The notes below the pieces were generated by a model. It saw nothing but the letters and a program-made list of their open reading frames with translations. It was not told the origin of the DNA and did no database searches. The translations under genes were made by a program, and so were the position numbers. A stretch of 64,000 nucleotides of DNA. Source: Gigaspora rosea. Lineage: Eukaryota; Glomeromycota; Glomeromycetes; Diversisporales; Gigasporaceae. Position 1 is the first letter of the stretch. Every line of letters begins with the position of its first letter. Positions 1-12,154 of this stretch are shown here, in pieces. The DNA lies in the NCBI GenBank assembly GCA_003550325.1, contig QKWP01000584.1, forward strand, positions 50,067 through 114,066. The letters run 5' to 3'.

Positions 1-1189
1 GCAGGCCGGCCGTCAATGTGAAATGGTAAATAATTGAATTTAGAAATTATTATGAATGTTAGGGGGGAGGCGAGGGGACCGGGTTGCGAAATGCTTACTT
101 CTCGCAGCGTAAATGGTGGCTCCTGACACAGTTGCTGTGGTTAATTCCTTTTTACTTTAAAGTCAACTTGTTCTGATCCTGACTGGGAGTTGTCTATTAC
201 AACGGAAAGTCGGCTCTTCCGGGTCAACCCAAAACCAATATAGAAGAAGGCGTGTTAGATTCGGCGAGTGGGTAAGTCAAGGCTTCGGTCGTCGATACTT
301 CGGGTATCTCTTTCACAACAAACAACCACAGTATCCACTGTTCGTCGGGATATTGGAAAACAATAACCACGGCGATCTCAGTACGTCGAGAAACAGCCGG
401 ACAGCGTAACGGTAAAGTCATGTACACAAGAAGTACAGACGAAAGATCGTACTACTATGCCACTTAGTAGTAGATTGTTAGTTTATTTAGTGAGTAGGAA
501 AGTGGTTTATTAATAAATCAAAACGACATTTCTTCGGGCGCAAGGTTTTATTATATACTTTTAATTACTTAAGACAGATTATACCCGGTATAACTATTAA
601 AATGATTATAATGATTTTCCTCATCATAACTCGTATATCATTGATATCGATTTTACTCATTAAACTCATTACTGCCGGAAAGCCAATCTCAGGAATAGAT
701 CGACATAGCCGCATATCCGGACTGCGGCACATCGATTTGTCACATGCCTCCGGGGTACACGCTCGTATGCACGTCAGCTCAAATGAAAATGACGATCATT
801 CGAGCTGACGTGCTTACGTAGTCAACAGATCGAAAAGACGGCTAAGCAGGGGGGCCGGGCAATCACGAGTCCGACGCAGCAAGGAACGGGTGCATGTGAA
901 AATCGATGCCGTGATACAAGATTTATATGGAAGCCCAAATGCAGCAAATGCAGGTAAGCATGATGTATAATCACCTTCCGATAACGGTAACCGCCAACAA
1001 CTCTCAGCCAGGATTGGAACAGGTAAACCACAAGATAAAAAGGAGGTACTGCGCCGAGAGCCGCCATTTCCGCTGCTAGAAGTAAACAGGTCCCTTCCCA
1101 CTCCCTACATTAAAAAAAAAAAAAAATTTCTTTGTTTCATAATGATTCTAAATGCGATTATTTACAATTCGCACTGACGGCCGGCCTGC
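1..1189. mobile_element. Non-autonomous TIR DNA transposon, ~1.19 kb
   Basis: The first ~55 bases and the reverse complement of the last ~53 bases (1137-1189) match at about 85%, beginning GCAGGCCGGCCGTCA. The interior is clearly richer in G and C than the rest of the window (for example the G-run region 60-95) and holds no convincing transposase, so the element is probably non-autonomous or has captured other sequence. The left end coincides with base 1 of the window, so the target-site duplication cannot be read and the family cannot be assigned. The ORFs inside (602-808, 814-1101) look like chance products of the higher GC. Confidence 0.8.
764..818. repeat. 23-bp inverted repeat with 9-nt loop
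   Basis: Positions 764-786 and 796-818 are inverted copies with two mismatches; the core arm is CACGTCAGCTC. It lies inside the 1.19-kb TIR element and may be an internal fold or the relic of a nested insertion. Confidence 0.7.
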
Positions 1190-1842
1190 GTTATGCAGAC
1201 TGAAAACAACCGGCACATCTCAAACGCAACTGCTTACGGTAATTCCCGACGCAATTTCGGTTGCTATTTCTGTCAATTATGCTTAAATCATAACTGCATT
1301 CGCAAGTTAATTAATATTAGACCGGTTCATCCAAATTGAATCATGCGTGCAATGCTTTTCGTGATCATTTAAATGGCGTAAAACATTACGTCTAATTTCA
1401 TTTTAATTTCTAATGTAATGTCTAAATTTAGATGTAAATGTTAATTATTGAATCTCCATGAAAAAATCTCCCTAAATTCATAGTGAAAAATCTCCATATA
1501 TACCTAAATACGAGATTGGCCTTAAATTCGAAGCCATTCTCATTAATGCAATAAAACGTGAAATTCTGCACTTAAAGTTTAAAATAATACGCCAAGAATA
1601 ATATGCACATAATAGCAACTATTCAATGAACGTATTTAGTTTATCTCCAATGCCCTTAATCTATATAGAGCAATTGAGGTTTTTAGATGCGCCGTACTTA
1701 TTTACAATTAAAATGTCATATAACCATATACTTTGTTACTATAAAGTTGTAGTTTTTAGATTTTTTATATCATACTTCATTTGAAGTAATGATAATGCTT
1801 TCATCATATTTGATTAAGATTAAGTAAACAAATGAAAAACTG
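1190..1842. other. Gene-free stretch
   Basis: AT-rich sequence between the TIR element and the promoter of the next gene. I see no coding region, no strong inverted repeat and no RNA gene. Confidence 0.6.
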
Positions 1843-1850
1843 TATAAAAG
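1843..1850 (+). promoter_or_regulatory. TATA-like box
   Basis: TATAAAAG lies 78 bases upstream of the ATG at 1921, a plausible distance for a fungal core promoter. Supported by position and motif only. Confidence 0.4.
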
Positions 1851-1920
1851 TAATCTTCAGATAATTTAAATGGTCAGGATTTCATCCTGGATTGGTTATT
1901 AAAAAAAATACTTGGAAAAC

Positions 1921-2412
1921 ATGTCGGAAAAAATCGCTTTGCGAAATCATACAACGTATGACTTAGATGATGAATCTCAAAAACTTTTAATCGAAATAAG
2001 AACAACCATGAAAACATCTAATCCGACTGAGAGTATTTATGATGATTTACAAGATGTCTTGGGAGCAATCAAAGATTTACAGAAAAAGGTAGAAGATTCA
2101 AGTAAAACGATTAAGCTACCAGAAAATAAGAAGCAAGAAATTTCCGAATCTTTGATTCAGCAAATAACATACTCATTTGGAGCACAAAGAAATAGCCAAT
2201 TGGAAGAAGCTACAAAAGCATATATTAATAAACTTGACGATTATGAAGGAATTGAAAATCCATACACACATTTCTTCGATGACACGTCAAAAAATGCATT
2301 TCAAACAGTTACAACAAATGCTTATAATAAGGGAAAGGAATATTGGGCAGAATTTTGGGGGCATTATCTTTCCAGAAGGGTATATCAGGAAAAGCTTGCT
2401 TTAAGGAAATAA
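1921..2412 (+). CDS. Small hypothetical protein, 163 aa
   Basis: An uninterrupted frame from ATG at 1921 to TAA at 2410-2412. A reading from 1912 would need a TTG start, so the ATG (protein starting MSEKIALRN) is preferred. The product is hydrophilic and probably mainly helical. Residues about 30-60 (DDLQDVLGAIKDLQKKVED) look like a short amphipathic or coiled-coil helix, followed by a charged middle and an aromatic C-terminal part (YWAEFWGHYL) ending in basic residues. There is no signal peptide and no membrane segment. I do not recognise a family. A TATA-like box lies upstream. Codon usage is protein-like and there is no frameshift, unlike the TE relics nearby, so I consider it a likely real gene. 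A further 3' exon cannot be excluded. Confidence 0.6.
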   Translation: MSEKIALRNHTTYDLDDESQKLLIEIRTTMKTSNPTESIYDDLQDVLGAIKDLQKKVEDSSKTIKLPENKKQEISESLIQQITYSFGAQRNSQLEEATKAYINKLDDYEGIENPYTHFFDDTSKNAFQTVTTNAYNKGKEYWAEFWGHYLSRRVYQEKLALRK

Positions 2413-2844
2413 TCAACGAATTCCAAATACAAACTGAGCAATACAACAACAAATTGAAGTTTCAAATATAAATTTAGAATTTACCTATGTTACTGTTAAT
2501 GCTAAAAATTATCGGCCTAAAAAAATCTTTTATTGTATTTATTGGCCTAGTAAAAAAATCTTCCGAACGAAATATTCATTTTTATAAAATAGGAAAATTT
2601 CAATTATTTTATTTATATTTATCGTAAGCTATTCTTATATAGTTATACCAAACATCGATTTATATGATGTGATTAACGTAAAGTTTAATCTCAATATACA
2701 ATAATAAAAAAAAGTTTTTGTCTAATATTTCCTGCCGTAAAGTTTAGATACTATATAGGTTTTGGTAGTTCTGTTGTATCTAAAGTAGCGATTTATCTAA
2801 AGTAGCTACTTTATATATTTACAATTGTTGTGGGGCGCCGCTGA
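2413..2844. other. Gene-free stretch
   Basis: AT-rich 3' flank of the small gene. Nothing recognisable apart from two short repeats of a TTGGCCTA motif near 2510-2550. Confidence 0.5.
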
Positions 2845-3558
2845 CACCTTTTTCAAAGATGCGCAGTGCCCATAACAAACGAAACTCGATTTTTAAAAAT
2901 TCCGCTACTGAACTCACTATTTCAGTAATGATGAAAAGGTAAATTATTTTGTATTTGAATTATGTAATTTTTATCGTGAATTACTATAAAAAAATTCTGG
3001 TACAAACCTACTCGACGGTTAATGCGTTTTGAGTTTGATTAAATTATTGTGGTTTCTATCATGAATTACTGTTAAAAATTTTCATTTAAAACTTGCGTAC
3101 TATTATACAGGGTTAGTGTTGAGTTAGTTCGCATTGGAATTATTATAGTTTCTATCATGTATTACTGTTATAAACCTTACTATTCTGGTATATGACTCAT
3201 AAACGCACGATATTAACGTTATCCACATCTCGGTTGATCTAATTTAAAAGATACAAAATGCCCATAACAGATAAAACTCAATTTTTAAATTCCGTTACAG
3301 AATCCACTATTCTAGTAACGATAAAAGGTGATTAATTTGTATTAGAATTCTGTAATTCTATCATGAATTACTATAAAAAAAATTCTGTTACAAACCTACT
3401 CAATGGATAATACATTTTAAGGTGAGTTTGATCAAATTATTGTGGCTTCTATTATGAAATACTGTTAAAAATTATTATACAAAACTTGCGCACTATTCTA
3501 ATAATCACAATATGGGATTAGGGTTGAGTTAGTTTATATTGATTATTATGGTTTCTAT
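2845..3558. repeat. Tandem repeat, ~405-bp unit (left part)
   Basis: Two diverged head-to-tail units start near 2850 and 3250; each runs from a GATnCnnAnTGCCCATAAC segment to a GTTGAGTTAGTT segment. The second unit stops at 3558, where the LTR of the gypsy element begins. The array continues beyond the element at 20384, so it existed before the insertion. Confidence 0.75.
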
Positions 3559-4440
3559 TGTTGAGGGCATACTGGGGTCTGGGTGCACAAAAAAAAAAGA
3601 ATAAATCAACACACACACAAAAAAAAACACATCCAAATGATAAGACCAATAAACAGAGGTGTATCAATTTGGCAAGGTAAGGCTTTATTGGGCTTATGTT
3701 TAATTGGTTTTTATTTAATCAAAAGGAGACAAGAGGTACACAGTTTATTCAATTACTTTCAAACACTTTTGAACACTTTACAAAAGAACAAATCCCACCT
3801 CTATTTATAAAACTCTCAAAAGAAACAAGAAGAAAATCGAAAGAAATAAGAAAAGGCTATCACACCATTTCTTCTACCTTTTCAATTAATTGCTAATTTT
3901 GGTTAATTTCTATTATAGAAGTATGCAACTAATTTTATTTCCTTTGATTTTTATTGTGAAAATTATCACACGACCTCATGCTATACCTGATTTGGCCTTG
4001 CAGGTGAATCATTTTTAAAATCACAATTTTAATGATTTTTCCTATTTTTAGCACTTTTCTATTATTAGAACTAATTAATTAAACAAAGAGCGCCTTTCTT
4101 CTGATTATTCTCTTGATGCCTTATTCTCATTAAATTGTTCCAGATCTTGATCTGATCCTTCATCAATCTCCTTTTCTTGCTAATTTCTTCATGATTAATA
4201 ACAAAGCATTTATCCAGATTGCACTTATAATGTGAGGCTTGGGTATAAGACCGCATGAACTCTTCATAGTACTGGGTGTGGAAAAGTTTTTTTTCAAAAA
4301 AACGTAACATCTCAGTGCAGTCATGTGAATTATGTGTGTCACAGTATTTCAGTCCAAGGGGCAACATTTCTACCAGTGGCTCTCTCAGACATACACTCAT
4401 GTGAAATATGACTGTCATGGGATTTTAGTTAACACTAACA
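3559..4440 (-). repeat. 3' LTR of the gypsy element
   Basis: 882-bp LTR at the left edge. It is collinear with 19522-20379, with most differences being G/A or C/T transitions. On the minus strand a purine-rich AAGGTAAGGAAAA just before it is a candidate polypurine tract. Confidence 0.85.
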
Positions 4441-4831
4441 ATTTTCCTTACCTTAATTTTTCACTTCCTGTAAAAAATTACTTGCACGATTACCTTTCCC
4501 TTTTTATCGATTTATCTAGCTAAAAAAAAACTAAAAACTAACAATAAAAAACTTTTAAAGAAAATAATTTCTAAAAAAACATCAGCTTTTATACACACAC
4601 AAAAAGAAAACTTAAAAAAAAACTTGGTCGATTCTTTCTAACTAATACAACAAACAAAACTAAATAATTTAAAAAAAATTGTGTTTATATTTTCACAAAG
4701 GGTTCTTTTTGTTATACACTCCTTAACCTATATATGACTATTATGACTGACCACTTTTACTATAAAGGACCATATAGTATTTCAAAAAAAAATTTTTTTA
4801 ATTTGACTTCTCCTCTTGCTCATGATACTTC
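4441..4831. other. Gypsy internal sequence without recognisable coding
   Basis: Interior of the retrotransposon next to the 3' LTR, with many A-runs. Nothing codes here. Confidence 0.5.
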
Positions 4832-4835
4832 TTAA

Positions 4836-5353
4836 GGGTAGAGTATACGTAGATCAATTTTCATATGATATGCATGGCAAATCAAGATCTTATATAGAAA
4901 ATAAAAATATGCCACTAATAAAAATTTTTGAGAATGCAATTGATTTTTTTTAAAATCTTATATTTTGTAGATTAAAATATGTTCTTTCTAAAGATATAAA
5001 TTTTAATAAATAAATTATTTTAAAAAGTATACTTGTATATACTATAAAGTTTGCTGCGATAGCCTCAAATTTGCTGTGGTGCACAAAATTGTTTATTTTG
5101 ATTGGATAGATCATATGATCATCATATGATTTTTGTAAACAAATAATCAATATCCAATCTTTAACTACATGCTTCTCAGCGAATATTTAACCAATATTAA
5201 TAATTTTACTACCATTAGAATCACAAATACCTACTCTACAATTTTTATAATAAAATTTAAAATAACTTACTTAATAAAATTTTCTTTAATTTTAAAAAGA
5301 AAAAATTTTTGCCATCAAGGTCATATAAAAATTGATCTATGTATTCTCTACCC
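4836..5353. mobile_element. 518-bp MITE flanked by TTAA
   Basis: Ends are inverted copies over ~45 bp, starting GGGTAGAG and continuing through TAGATCAATTTT to TGGCAAA. Both sides are flanked by TTAA (4832-4835 and 5354-5357). A TTAA target is typical of piggyBac; a TTA target with an A-first TIR (Harbinger) is the alternative. There is no transposase. It interrupts the decayed gypsy element. Confidence 0.8.
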
Positions 5354-5559
5354 TTAAGTAAGCTCAAATTGAAGATATAGAGATAAGGGCGCTGACATTT
5401 AATAGGTAATATTTTAGGTGGTCAAGAAAAATCTTATCTTAGTTAAATTTAAATGGCTAAAATTCTATTTATAGACCTTAACTAGGGGTGGGGGATAAGC
5501 TTCTATAGTAAATAGAAATTAGGTAATAAATATCAGTGCCCTAACCATTTCCTATAGTA

Positions 5560-6194
5560 TCCTTAGCTTGTAAGCGCTATTGAGCAACTGCTCATAAATG
5601 TAATATGGGCCTTTATACTTAGGTATGAACTTTTTACTTTGGGAGCATCTTTTTCAGACTTTCTCTAGAAGAACTTTATCTCCTATTTTGAACCCAGGGC
5701 TAGTATGGTACTTTCAATCATGGTAGGTTGTATTTTTTTCTTGTTTTTGCTAAATATTCTGAATTGCTTGGTTTCTAATTAAGGGGACTTCATTTATTAT
5801 TAATTCATAGGTCCTTTGAATTATTGTTCTTTCTAACAACTTGCTACTTTAACTTGAATAAATGGGCTGTTTGGCTTCTTGGCCATATACAAGAAAAATG
5901 ATGACATTTTGGTAGTGGAATTCCAGATGGTATAATAGGTAAAGAGAATAGAAGGAAGAAACAAATCCCAATCTACCACGTTTTGAACTAACTTCACCAA
6001 CACTTTACATATTGTTTAGTTGAAATGTTCACCCAAACTGTTGGTACAGGGGCGATACAGAGCCAAAAATTGTTGTTTTATGTTTAATTTTTCTAGTAGC
6101 AATCTAATGACATTATTTCGGAAGTAAGTAACACAGTTGGACAAAATTCAGTTAGAGCATCCATGGCAGCAGATAATATTGAAATATAAGAAAT
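5560..6194 (-). pseudogene. Gypsy integrase, C-terminal part (relic)
   Basis: The minus strand around 6060-5880 translates to pieces typical of the gypsy integrase core: TNSLGEHFN (family usual TNGxxERFN), then WDLFLPSILFTYYT and FFLYMAKKP, with stops between. Sequence down to about 5560 resembles the integrase C-terminal region. The reading continues across the MULE-like insertion: the segment just left of 6195 joins logically to that right of 10622. Non-functional. Confidence 0.75.
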
Positions 6195-6649
6195 TAGCTA
6201 CTGTCTAGGGGTTAGTAAAATTACAGGGAGTCAACTATATAATATACAAGTATAATATTAGCACAAAGTTGTTATTTTGTATATAAATCATATAAATTTA
6301 TATATATTAATTTGAACAGTAAAAGTTTTGGTTATAAGTTTTTTGAAATAGCCCAGCTACTTTAGATATTATTATTTTTTTCTGAAACTCAAGACATATA
6401 AGAGTAGATAATTAATTATGTGAAAACTTTATAAATGTTTTTTTTATTATTTAAAACTGAATTATAGGTTCAGAATCATACGTCATTAGTAAATCTTGCC
6501 AATCTCAACTTTACCTGGAACTGTACCACAATAGTATTTGTTTGTTTCTTTTTTAAATGTTGTTTTTTTTGATACTACATTACTAATGTTACTATTCTTT
6601 ATTCATATGTTAGATAATTTTTGTAGTGGGTTTCTTTGTCATAATTTCT

Positions 6650-7050
6650 TAGCAAGAAATAACATTGGGTTTTTTCAACATTTAAAGGTGGGTTTCTTTA
6701 ACAAATAATGTGGTTTCAATAATTAAAGTGGGCGGGCTTCTTTAACGAATAGCAGTGTAGTTCTTTGACTAAAGTGGTGGATTTCTTCGACATAAAATGA
6801 TGTGTTTCTTTAATATATTTATTCGTGTATAATCGTATATAATAGTGGGGTTTTATGATATAAAATAATAGATTTTTTCAAAAACTAAAAGTGAGATTTT
6901 GCCAATTAATAGTGGGTTTTTTCAACAGCTAGTAGTGGGTTTCTTTGATGGCTAATAGTGGGTTTTTTAATAGCTAATAGTGGGCTTTTTTAATGAATAA
7001 TAGTAGTTTCTATTTAGACATAAAAATGGTAGTTTCTTTGATGAATAACT
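6650..7050 (+). repeat. G/T-rich minisatellite, ~20-30-bp unit
   Basis: About 15 diverged units of roughly AATAGTGGGTTTCTTTAA follow each other, with strong strand asymmetry (G and T on the plus strand). Located in the left arm of the foldback element. Confidence 0.75.
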
Positions 7051-7514
7051 TCAAATATTAGTGGTAGTTATACAACAACATTTTGAAGATTTTTATTATG
7101 CGATGATGTTTTGGAAACATTCATTATGCAATAGCGATTTAAAAATATTTGTTAGGGTATAGACATTTATCATCTAATTTTTTAGGAGGGAGGAGGTCAG
7201 AGCAAATATTAGGTGCTATATAATATAGGATTATTAGCCAATCAAAATTGCCCAAAATAACTATATAAAATTTTTAATAATAATAATTAAAAATATAAAA
7301 ATGTTATTTTATATTAATCTTTGACAATGATTTTCTTTACATTTGCTAATCCAAAATAGATAAAAAATTTCAGAAAATATAAATCATCTTTGGCTACAAC
7401 ATATTAAAATTTAAGCCAATTTGGATTAGTAATCAAACTTAGACTTAATTATAGTTTGTTTTGGGTCTGGTCTGAAGTCTGTAGAATGGTCTAAGTTCAA
7501 ATATATTTATATGT

Positions 7515-9190
7515 ATATTTTGGTGCTGAAAAGTTTATTTAGTGCATAAAGTTAGAATTCATTGGTAAAATTTTGTGAATCATAAGATTTTATAGAATTT
7601 TATTAATAAAATTCTATAAAATCTTATAATTCACAAATTTTTATTAATTAATTCTAACTTTATGCACTAAGTAAACATGTTCAGCATTTAAAAATACATC
7701 AAATTAGCATTATTATTTTTATTTTACTTGAAATTTAGAGAATAAATGCATACTTTTTGATTTTTGGTTAAAAAAGTTAAATTTAAGCATCTTTTCTTCA
7801 AATTTCAAGCAAAATAAAAATAACTTAGCCAATTTAATGTATTTTTAGGTGCTGAACAAGTTTGCTTAATCTTTTAGATTAGAATTAATTAGTAAAATAT
7901 TTTGAATCATAAGATTTTATTAAATTTTATTAATAAAATTTTATATAATCTTATTATTTGCCAAATTTTACTAATTAATTCTAAGTTAATGCATTAAGTA
8001 ACTTGTTCAGCATCTAAAAATACACTAAATTGACAGAGTTGTTTTTATTTTATTTGAAATTTGGAGAAAAGATGCTTAAATTTGACTTTTTTGATCTATT
8101 CTCTAAATTTCAAGTAAAATAAAAACAATTATGCTGATTTGATGTATTTTTAAATACTATATATGTTTATTTAGTGCATAAAGTTAGAATTAATTAATAA
8201 AAATTTGTGAATTATAAGATTTTATAGAATTTTATTAATAAAATTCTATAAAATCTTATGATTCACAAAATTTTACTAATTAATTCTAACTTCATGCACT
8301 AATTAACTTATTCAGAAACTAAACATACATTAAATCAAGCAGGATTGTTTTTATTTTACTTGAAATTTGGAGAAAAGATACTTAAATTTGACTTTTTTGA
8401 TCAAAAATCAAAATTATGCATCTAATATCTAAATTTCAAGTAAAATAAAAACAATTATGCTGATTTGATGTATTTTTAAATGCTGAAAATGTTTACTTAG
8501 TGCATAAAGTTAGAATTAATTAATAAAAATTTGTGAATTATAAGATTTTATAGAATTTTATTAATGGATTAAGTTAGCATTCACTAGTGGTTAATTCACT
8601 AGTGATTATCTATCTATATATAATTATATGTAGCAAAACAAATAAAAATTAAATTTCTTTAATATTAGGGTAGGGTAAGAACTGAGATAGGGCAGAGGGT
8701 ATAGTTTATACCAAAAATTTACGAAAAATTTTTTTTGTATAAAAAAAGTAGTTTCATAAACAAAATTTTTAGTTAGAAACAATTTTTTAAAAAATTTTTA
8801 TTTTTGATATACAAAATTGTTTTGCATGTTACGCCTGATCCATAATTCTAATTGAATTGGTAAAATTCACCACTGGTGAGCATTAAACTTATTTTTTATT
8901 AAAAAAATTCTATAAAATCTTATGATTTACAAAATTTTACTAATTAATTCTAACTTCATGCACTAAATAAACTACTTCAAAAACTAAAAATATATAAATC
9001 AACAGGATTGTTTTTATTTAGCTTGAAATTTGGAAAAAACATGCTTAAATTTGACTTTTTTAATCAAAAATCAAATTTATGCATCTAATATTTAAATTTT
9101 ACGTAAAATAAAAACAATTAAGCCAATTTGATGTATTTTTAAATGCTGAACATGTTTCCTTAGTGCATAAATTAGAATTAATTAATAAAA
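7515..9190. repeat. Satellite of alternating palindromes, ~325-bp period
   Basis: Two self-complementary modules alternate. Module A is centred on TTTTATTAATAAAATT and bounded by AGTGCATAAAGTTAGAATT and its inverse. Module B contains TTACTTGAAATTT and its inverse. A is found near 7530-7690, 7850-8000, 8160-8310 and 8490 onward, with B between them. An unrelated stretch at about 8566-8880, related to dispersed repeats near 31250 and 63500, interrupts the series. Confidence 0.75.
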
Positions 9191-9221
9191 ATTGGTGAAT
9201 TATAAGCTTTTATGAATTTTA

Positions 9222-9656
9222 CCAAACAGCAAAAACCATCCATTTTTTTAGGGCACCAAATTTGAGAATTTTATAACAATTCTGATTGGCTAATTTTTGT
9301 GTAACAAAATTTTGATTGGTCAAAAATATAAAAATAATTTTTTTTATATAATAAGTGCCAAATTTTGGATTTTTAATAATAAATATTAACCAATCAAATT
9401 ACAAGCATGTGATTTGCATCAATCTGATTGGTCGATTGACCTGCGCCAAATTTTTGCTTTACTATTAAAGTTGCTGAACTTTAAACCCTTATAACTTTTT
9501 AAAAAGCAAAATATCAAAAAACTGTCTTACAGATTTGTAGTTTAAGTTACAAATAAAAAATTTGTAAGAGGGATTTTTAAAATAATCACTTGTTGTGAAG
9601 CTATTAGACTTTAAACAATGCTGAAAAATATAGATGGTTTTCACTGTCCGGTACTG
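9222..9656. mobile_element. 435-bp Tc1/mariner-like MITE nested in the foldback element
   Basis: Right end inverse begins CAGTACCGGACAGTGAAAAC. The left end matches from CC(AA)ACAGCAAAAACCATC, having lost the first four bases. TA lies on both sides (9220-9221, 9657-9658), and removing the insert restores the palindromic arm of the host. Contains several ATTGGT/ACCAAT motifs; no ORF. Confidence 0.6.
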
Positions 9657-10622
9657 TAAAATCTTATGATTTACTAATTAATTCACTATGTAAACTTGTT
9701 AAGCATCAAAAAATATATATAAACATATTTTCTTTGGACCAGCTTGCAGACTTCAAACCAAATCTGAACCAAACTGGGTCTGGTTTTTATATATTATTTG
9801 CTTGAATTTGATTGGCTAGTTTAGTATCAGATAAGGGAGGAGGTACTCTTTTAAGAGATGAAAATTACCTGATAAATGTCTATACCTTTGCACAACTATT
9901 TTCATTGCGCAAAAATGTTTCGATATATAATAAAATCATAACGCTGTATTAAATTAAATATAACAAACTTATCTTATCACTACTGCACTATATAAGGGAA
10001 TAAACAGTAAAGTTTCATTACTTGGAGTTTTTAAACTTGAAGATTATCTAAATAAATAATATTTGTCTAATAAAATTAGAATTTAATACTTAAAAATTCA
10101 ATTGTTTTTAAAAAAGCAGTATTTAATTCTTGTGAACATAAAAATATGGGGTGGTTAGTAGAAAAGGGACAAATTTTTTCTAAGTAAAAGTTTTCTTGAC
10201 TTTTAAGCTTAAATATTTTAACAACTAGATTAATAAATTTAATAAATTTTTTTTTTATTTTAATTCTATATAATTTCAAGATTAAAATAAAAAAATTTTT
10301 AGCAAATTTATTAAATAGTTGTCAAGATATTTTAATTTAAAAATTAAAAAATTTTACTAAAAATGATTTGTCCCTTTTCTACTGACTCACCCTCATATAC
10401 CAAATTTTTACATAAACTTACTAGACAATGTAAATAGAGTATGATAATGACTTGTCTCGAATTAGTAACCAGTTTATACTACCTAAAGCTTGTTGGTATA
10501 GCAGTATTAATATTTTTATTATAATTTCGATGATTGTTATACAAAATAATAGATGATATTTTTATTGGCTATGCACTATAATAAGTTGTCTCCTTATAAT
10601 TTTACTAACATCTAGCTACTGT

Positions 10623-12146
10623 TTAAGCATCTACTTTTTCTACTATATGTGCTTTGGGCCAACATGTTGTAATCTGTTGCAACTAGAATACACCAGTTCA
10701 ATTAAAGTGTCTGGAGCAAAAGCCAACAAAGTCTAACCCGATACAAAAAAAGAAACAGAAACTAGAATAGGGTATAATAGGGCATGTAAATAAAGTTATA
10801 TTCACTTTTGCAATCCTTACATGTTTTTTTCTGTTTTATAACCAAACCTTGCTCTTTTTTATTTATTAAGTCTTTTAATATTATTATATACAGAAGAAAA
10901 TAATATATTAACTATTTAAAAAAAAAGAAAACTTAAACTTCATGATGGTCTTCCGCTACCAACAATCTTTATCCGAGGTCTAATTGTTAGCTAAACAAAG
11001 TTATTTTATAATAGCTTGTTAGACTTTGAAATAAAAATTGTTAATATCAATAACCTTATTTTGACTAACTGGCCCAAGTCACAGTATGTTAAACAAAAAG
11101 TAGTTATATAGCCCAGACTGCTTAAAATAAAGCTACTAGAATCTTCATCTAGTGGTTTCTCTATAAGTCTCGCATGTCCTTCCATGCTACTTGTTTTCAA
11201 GCCACTTATGATAATTGTATCCAATATAGTAGATGCCTTTTCTTTTTGGAAGCAGTAAACACTACAAATCTTTTGAAAAGAGTAAGCTAAATAGCCCACT
11301 TTTTGAAAATTCTTTACAAACTAATAGCACCAAAATAAGTTCGTCTGTAACCTTAATAAAGATAGTGGTTCTTTTTGTATAGTCCAAAATCTATTAGAGA
11401 GCTACCAAAAACTTTTCAGATTGTGGTGAGTAATAAACCCTAAGCTTGTCAGCAGGTAGTCTATAAACTTTATCTTTAAACGACAAGTGCTGGGTTTATA
11501 GTGAGTAACAAACTCTAAAGCTATTAGCAGATACTCAGTTAACTGTATCCCTAATTAACAGCTGCTGGGTTGCATATATTCATTGGTTTTTCTACTGTTT
11601 CTTTAAGACTTTACTTTTGAAGTATTAGTGTATTTGTTGGTACAGGTGATCAGTGAATAGAGTTGTGAAAGGTCATTTTGCAATTTTTACATATTTGTGC
11701 ATATTTCCTTATATTCTAATATATTTGTAGCCAAAACTATATATCACAGATCTTTTTAAACATTATATCTTTATTAAAGTATACTTCAAGCAGGTGTGTA
11801 TGAACTAAGAACAAAACTGGATCAACTTTATGAGGTTGCAAAACTATAATAAATTCTATTCTTTTCTTTAGTCTTTTTGTATACAAGATCTTCTTTAACT
11901 TCATAGAACTTGCATTTTTTGATTAACTACTTCTTTTGTTTTTTGTCAAAAGCTATCAGTAGCTGCTAGGTTTTGAGTTGAGGTACTATTTAAATAGCTG
12001 TAATGCATAAGATCCATACTACCAAGTAAGATTATTAGTAAGTTCAGGGGTTTATTTTATTTTTTTTTAATATATATATCTATCTATATAGATATCAGTA
12101 TATCTATAAAATACTTTATTTTATTACCTTTTTAGAATATATTATA
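10623..12146 (-). other. Decayed gypsy pol interior (RNase H to integrase)
   Basis: By position this should encode the end of RNase H and the N-terminal integrase on the minus strand. I cannot find an intact zinc-binding HHCC motif. A 97-codon open stretch (11299-11006) is the longest remaining frame but I do not recognise it. Near 11410-11560 two short segments around GTGAGTAAnAAACnCTAA repeat. Confidence 0.4.
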
Positions 12147-12154
12147 GGTAGAGT

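Larger units (their letters stand above)
6205..10612. mobile_element. 4.4-kb foldback TIR element with ~10-bp target duplication
   Basis: Flanked on both sides by TAGCTACTGT (6195-6204 and 10613-10622), a 9-10-bp duplication as expected for Mutator-like elements. Ends are inverted copies containing GTTAGTAAAATTA. Similarity of the two arms extends far inward: a GGTATAGACATTTATCA segment near 7160 recurs inverted near 9880, and a GGGTCTGGT...GAAGTCTG segment near 7460 recurs inverted near 9760. No transposase is visible. The interior holds a G/T-rich minisatellite, a palindromic satellite and a nested MITE. It splits the gypsy integrase. Confidence 0.8.

Noticed and set aside
602-1101. ORFs of 68-95 codons inside the first TIR element
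   Set aside because: Overlapping frames on both strands with no domain; explained by the higher GC content.
3583-4523. Several ORFs in the left LTR region (for example 4071-4418, minus strand)
   Set aside because: They are not open in the second LTR copy (19522-20379), so they are not conserved coding sequence.
10076-10279. 67-codon minus-strand ORF in the foldback element
   Set aside because: Low-complexity Lys/Ile/Phe product from A/T-rich arms; no domain.
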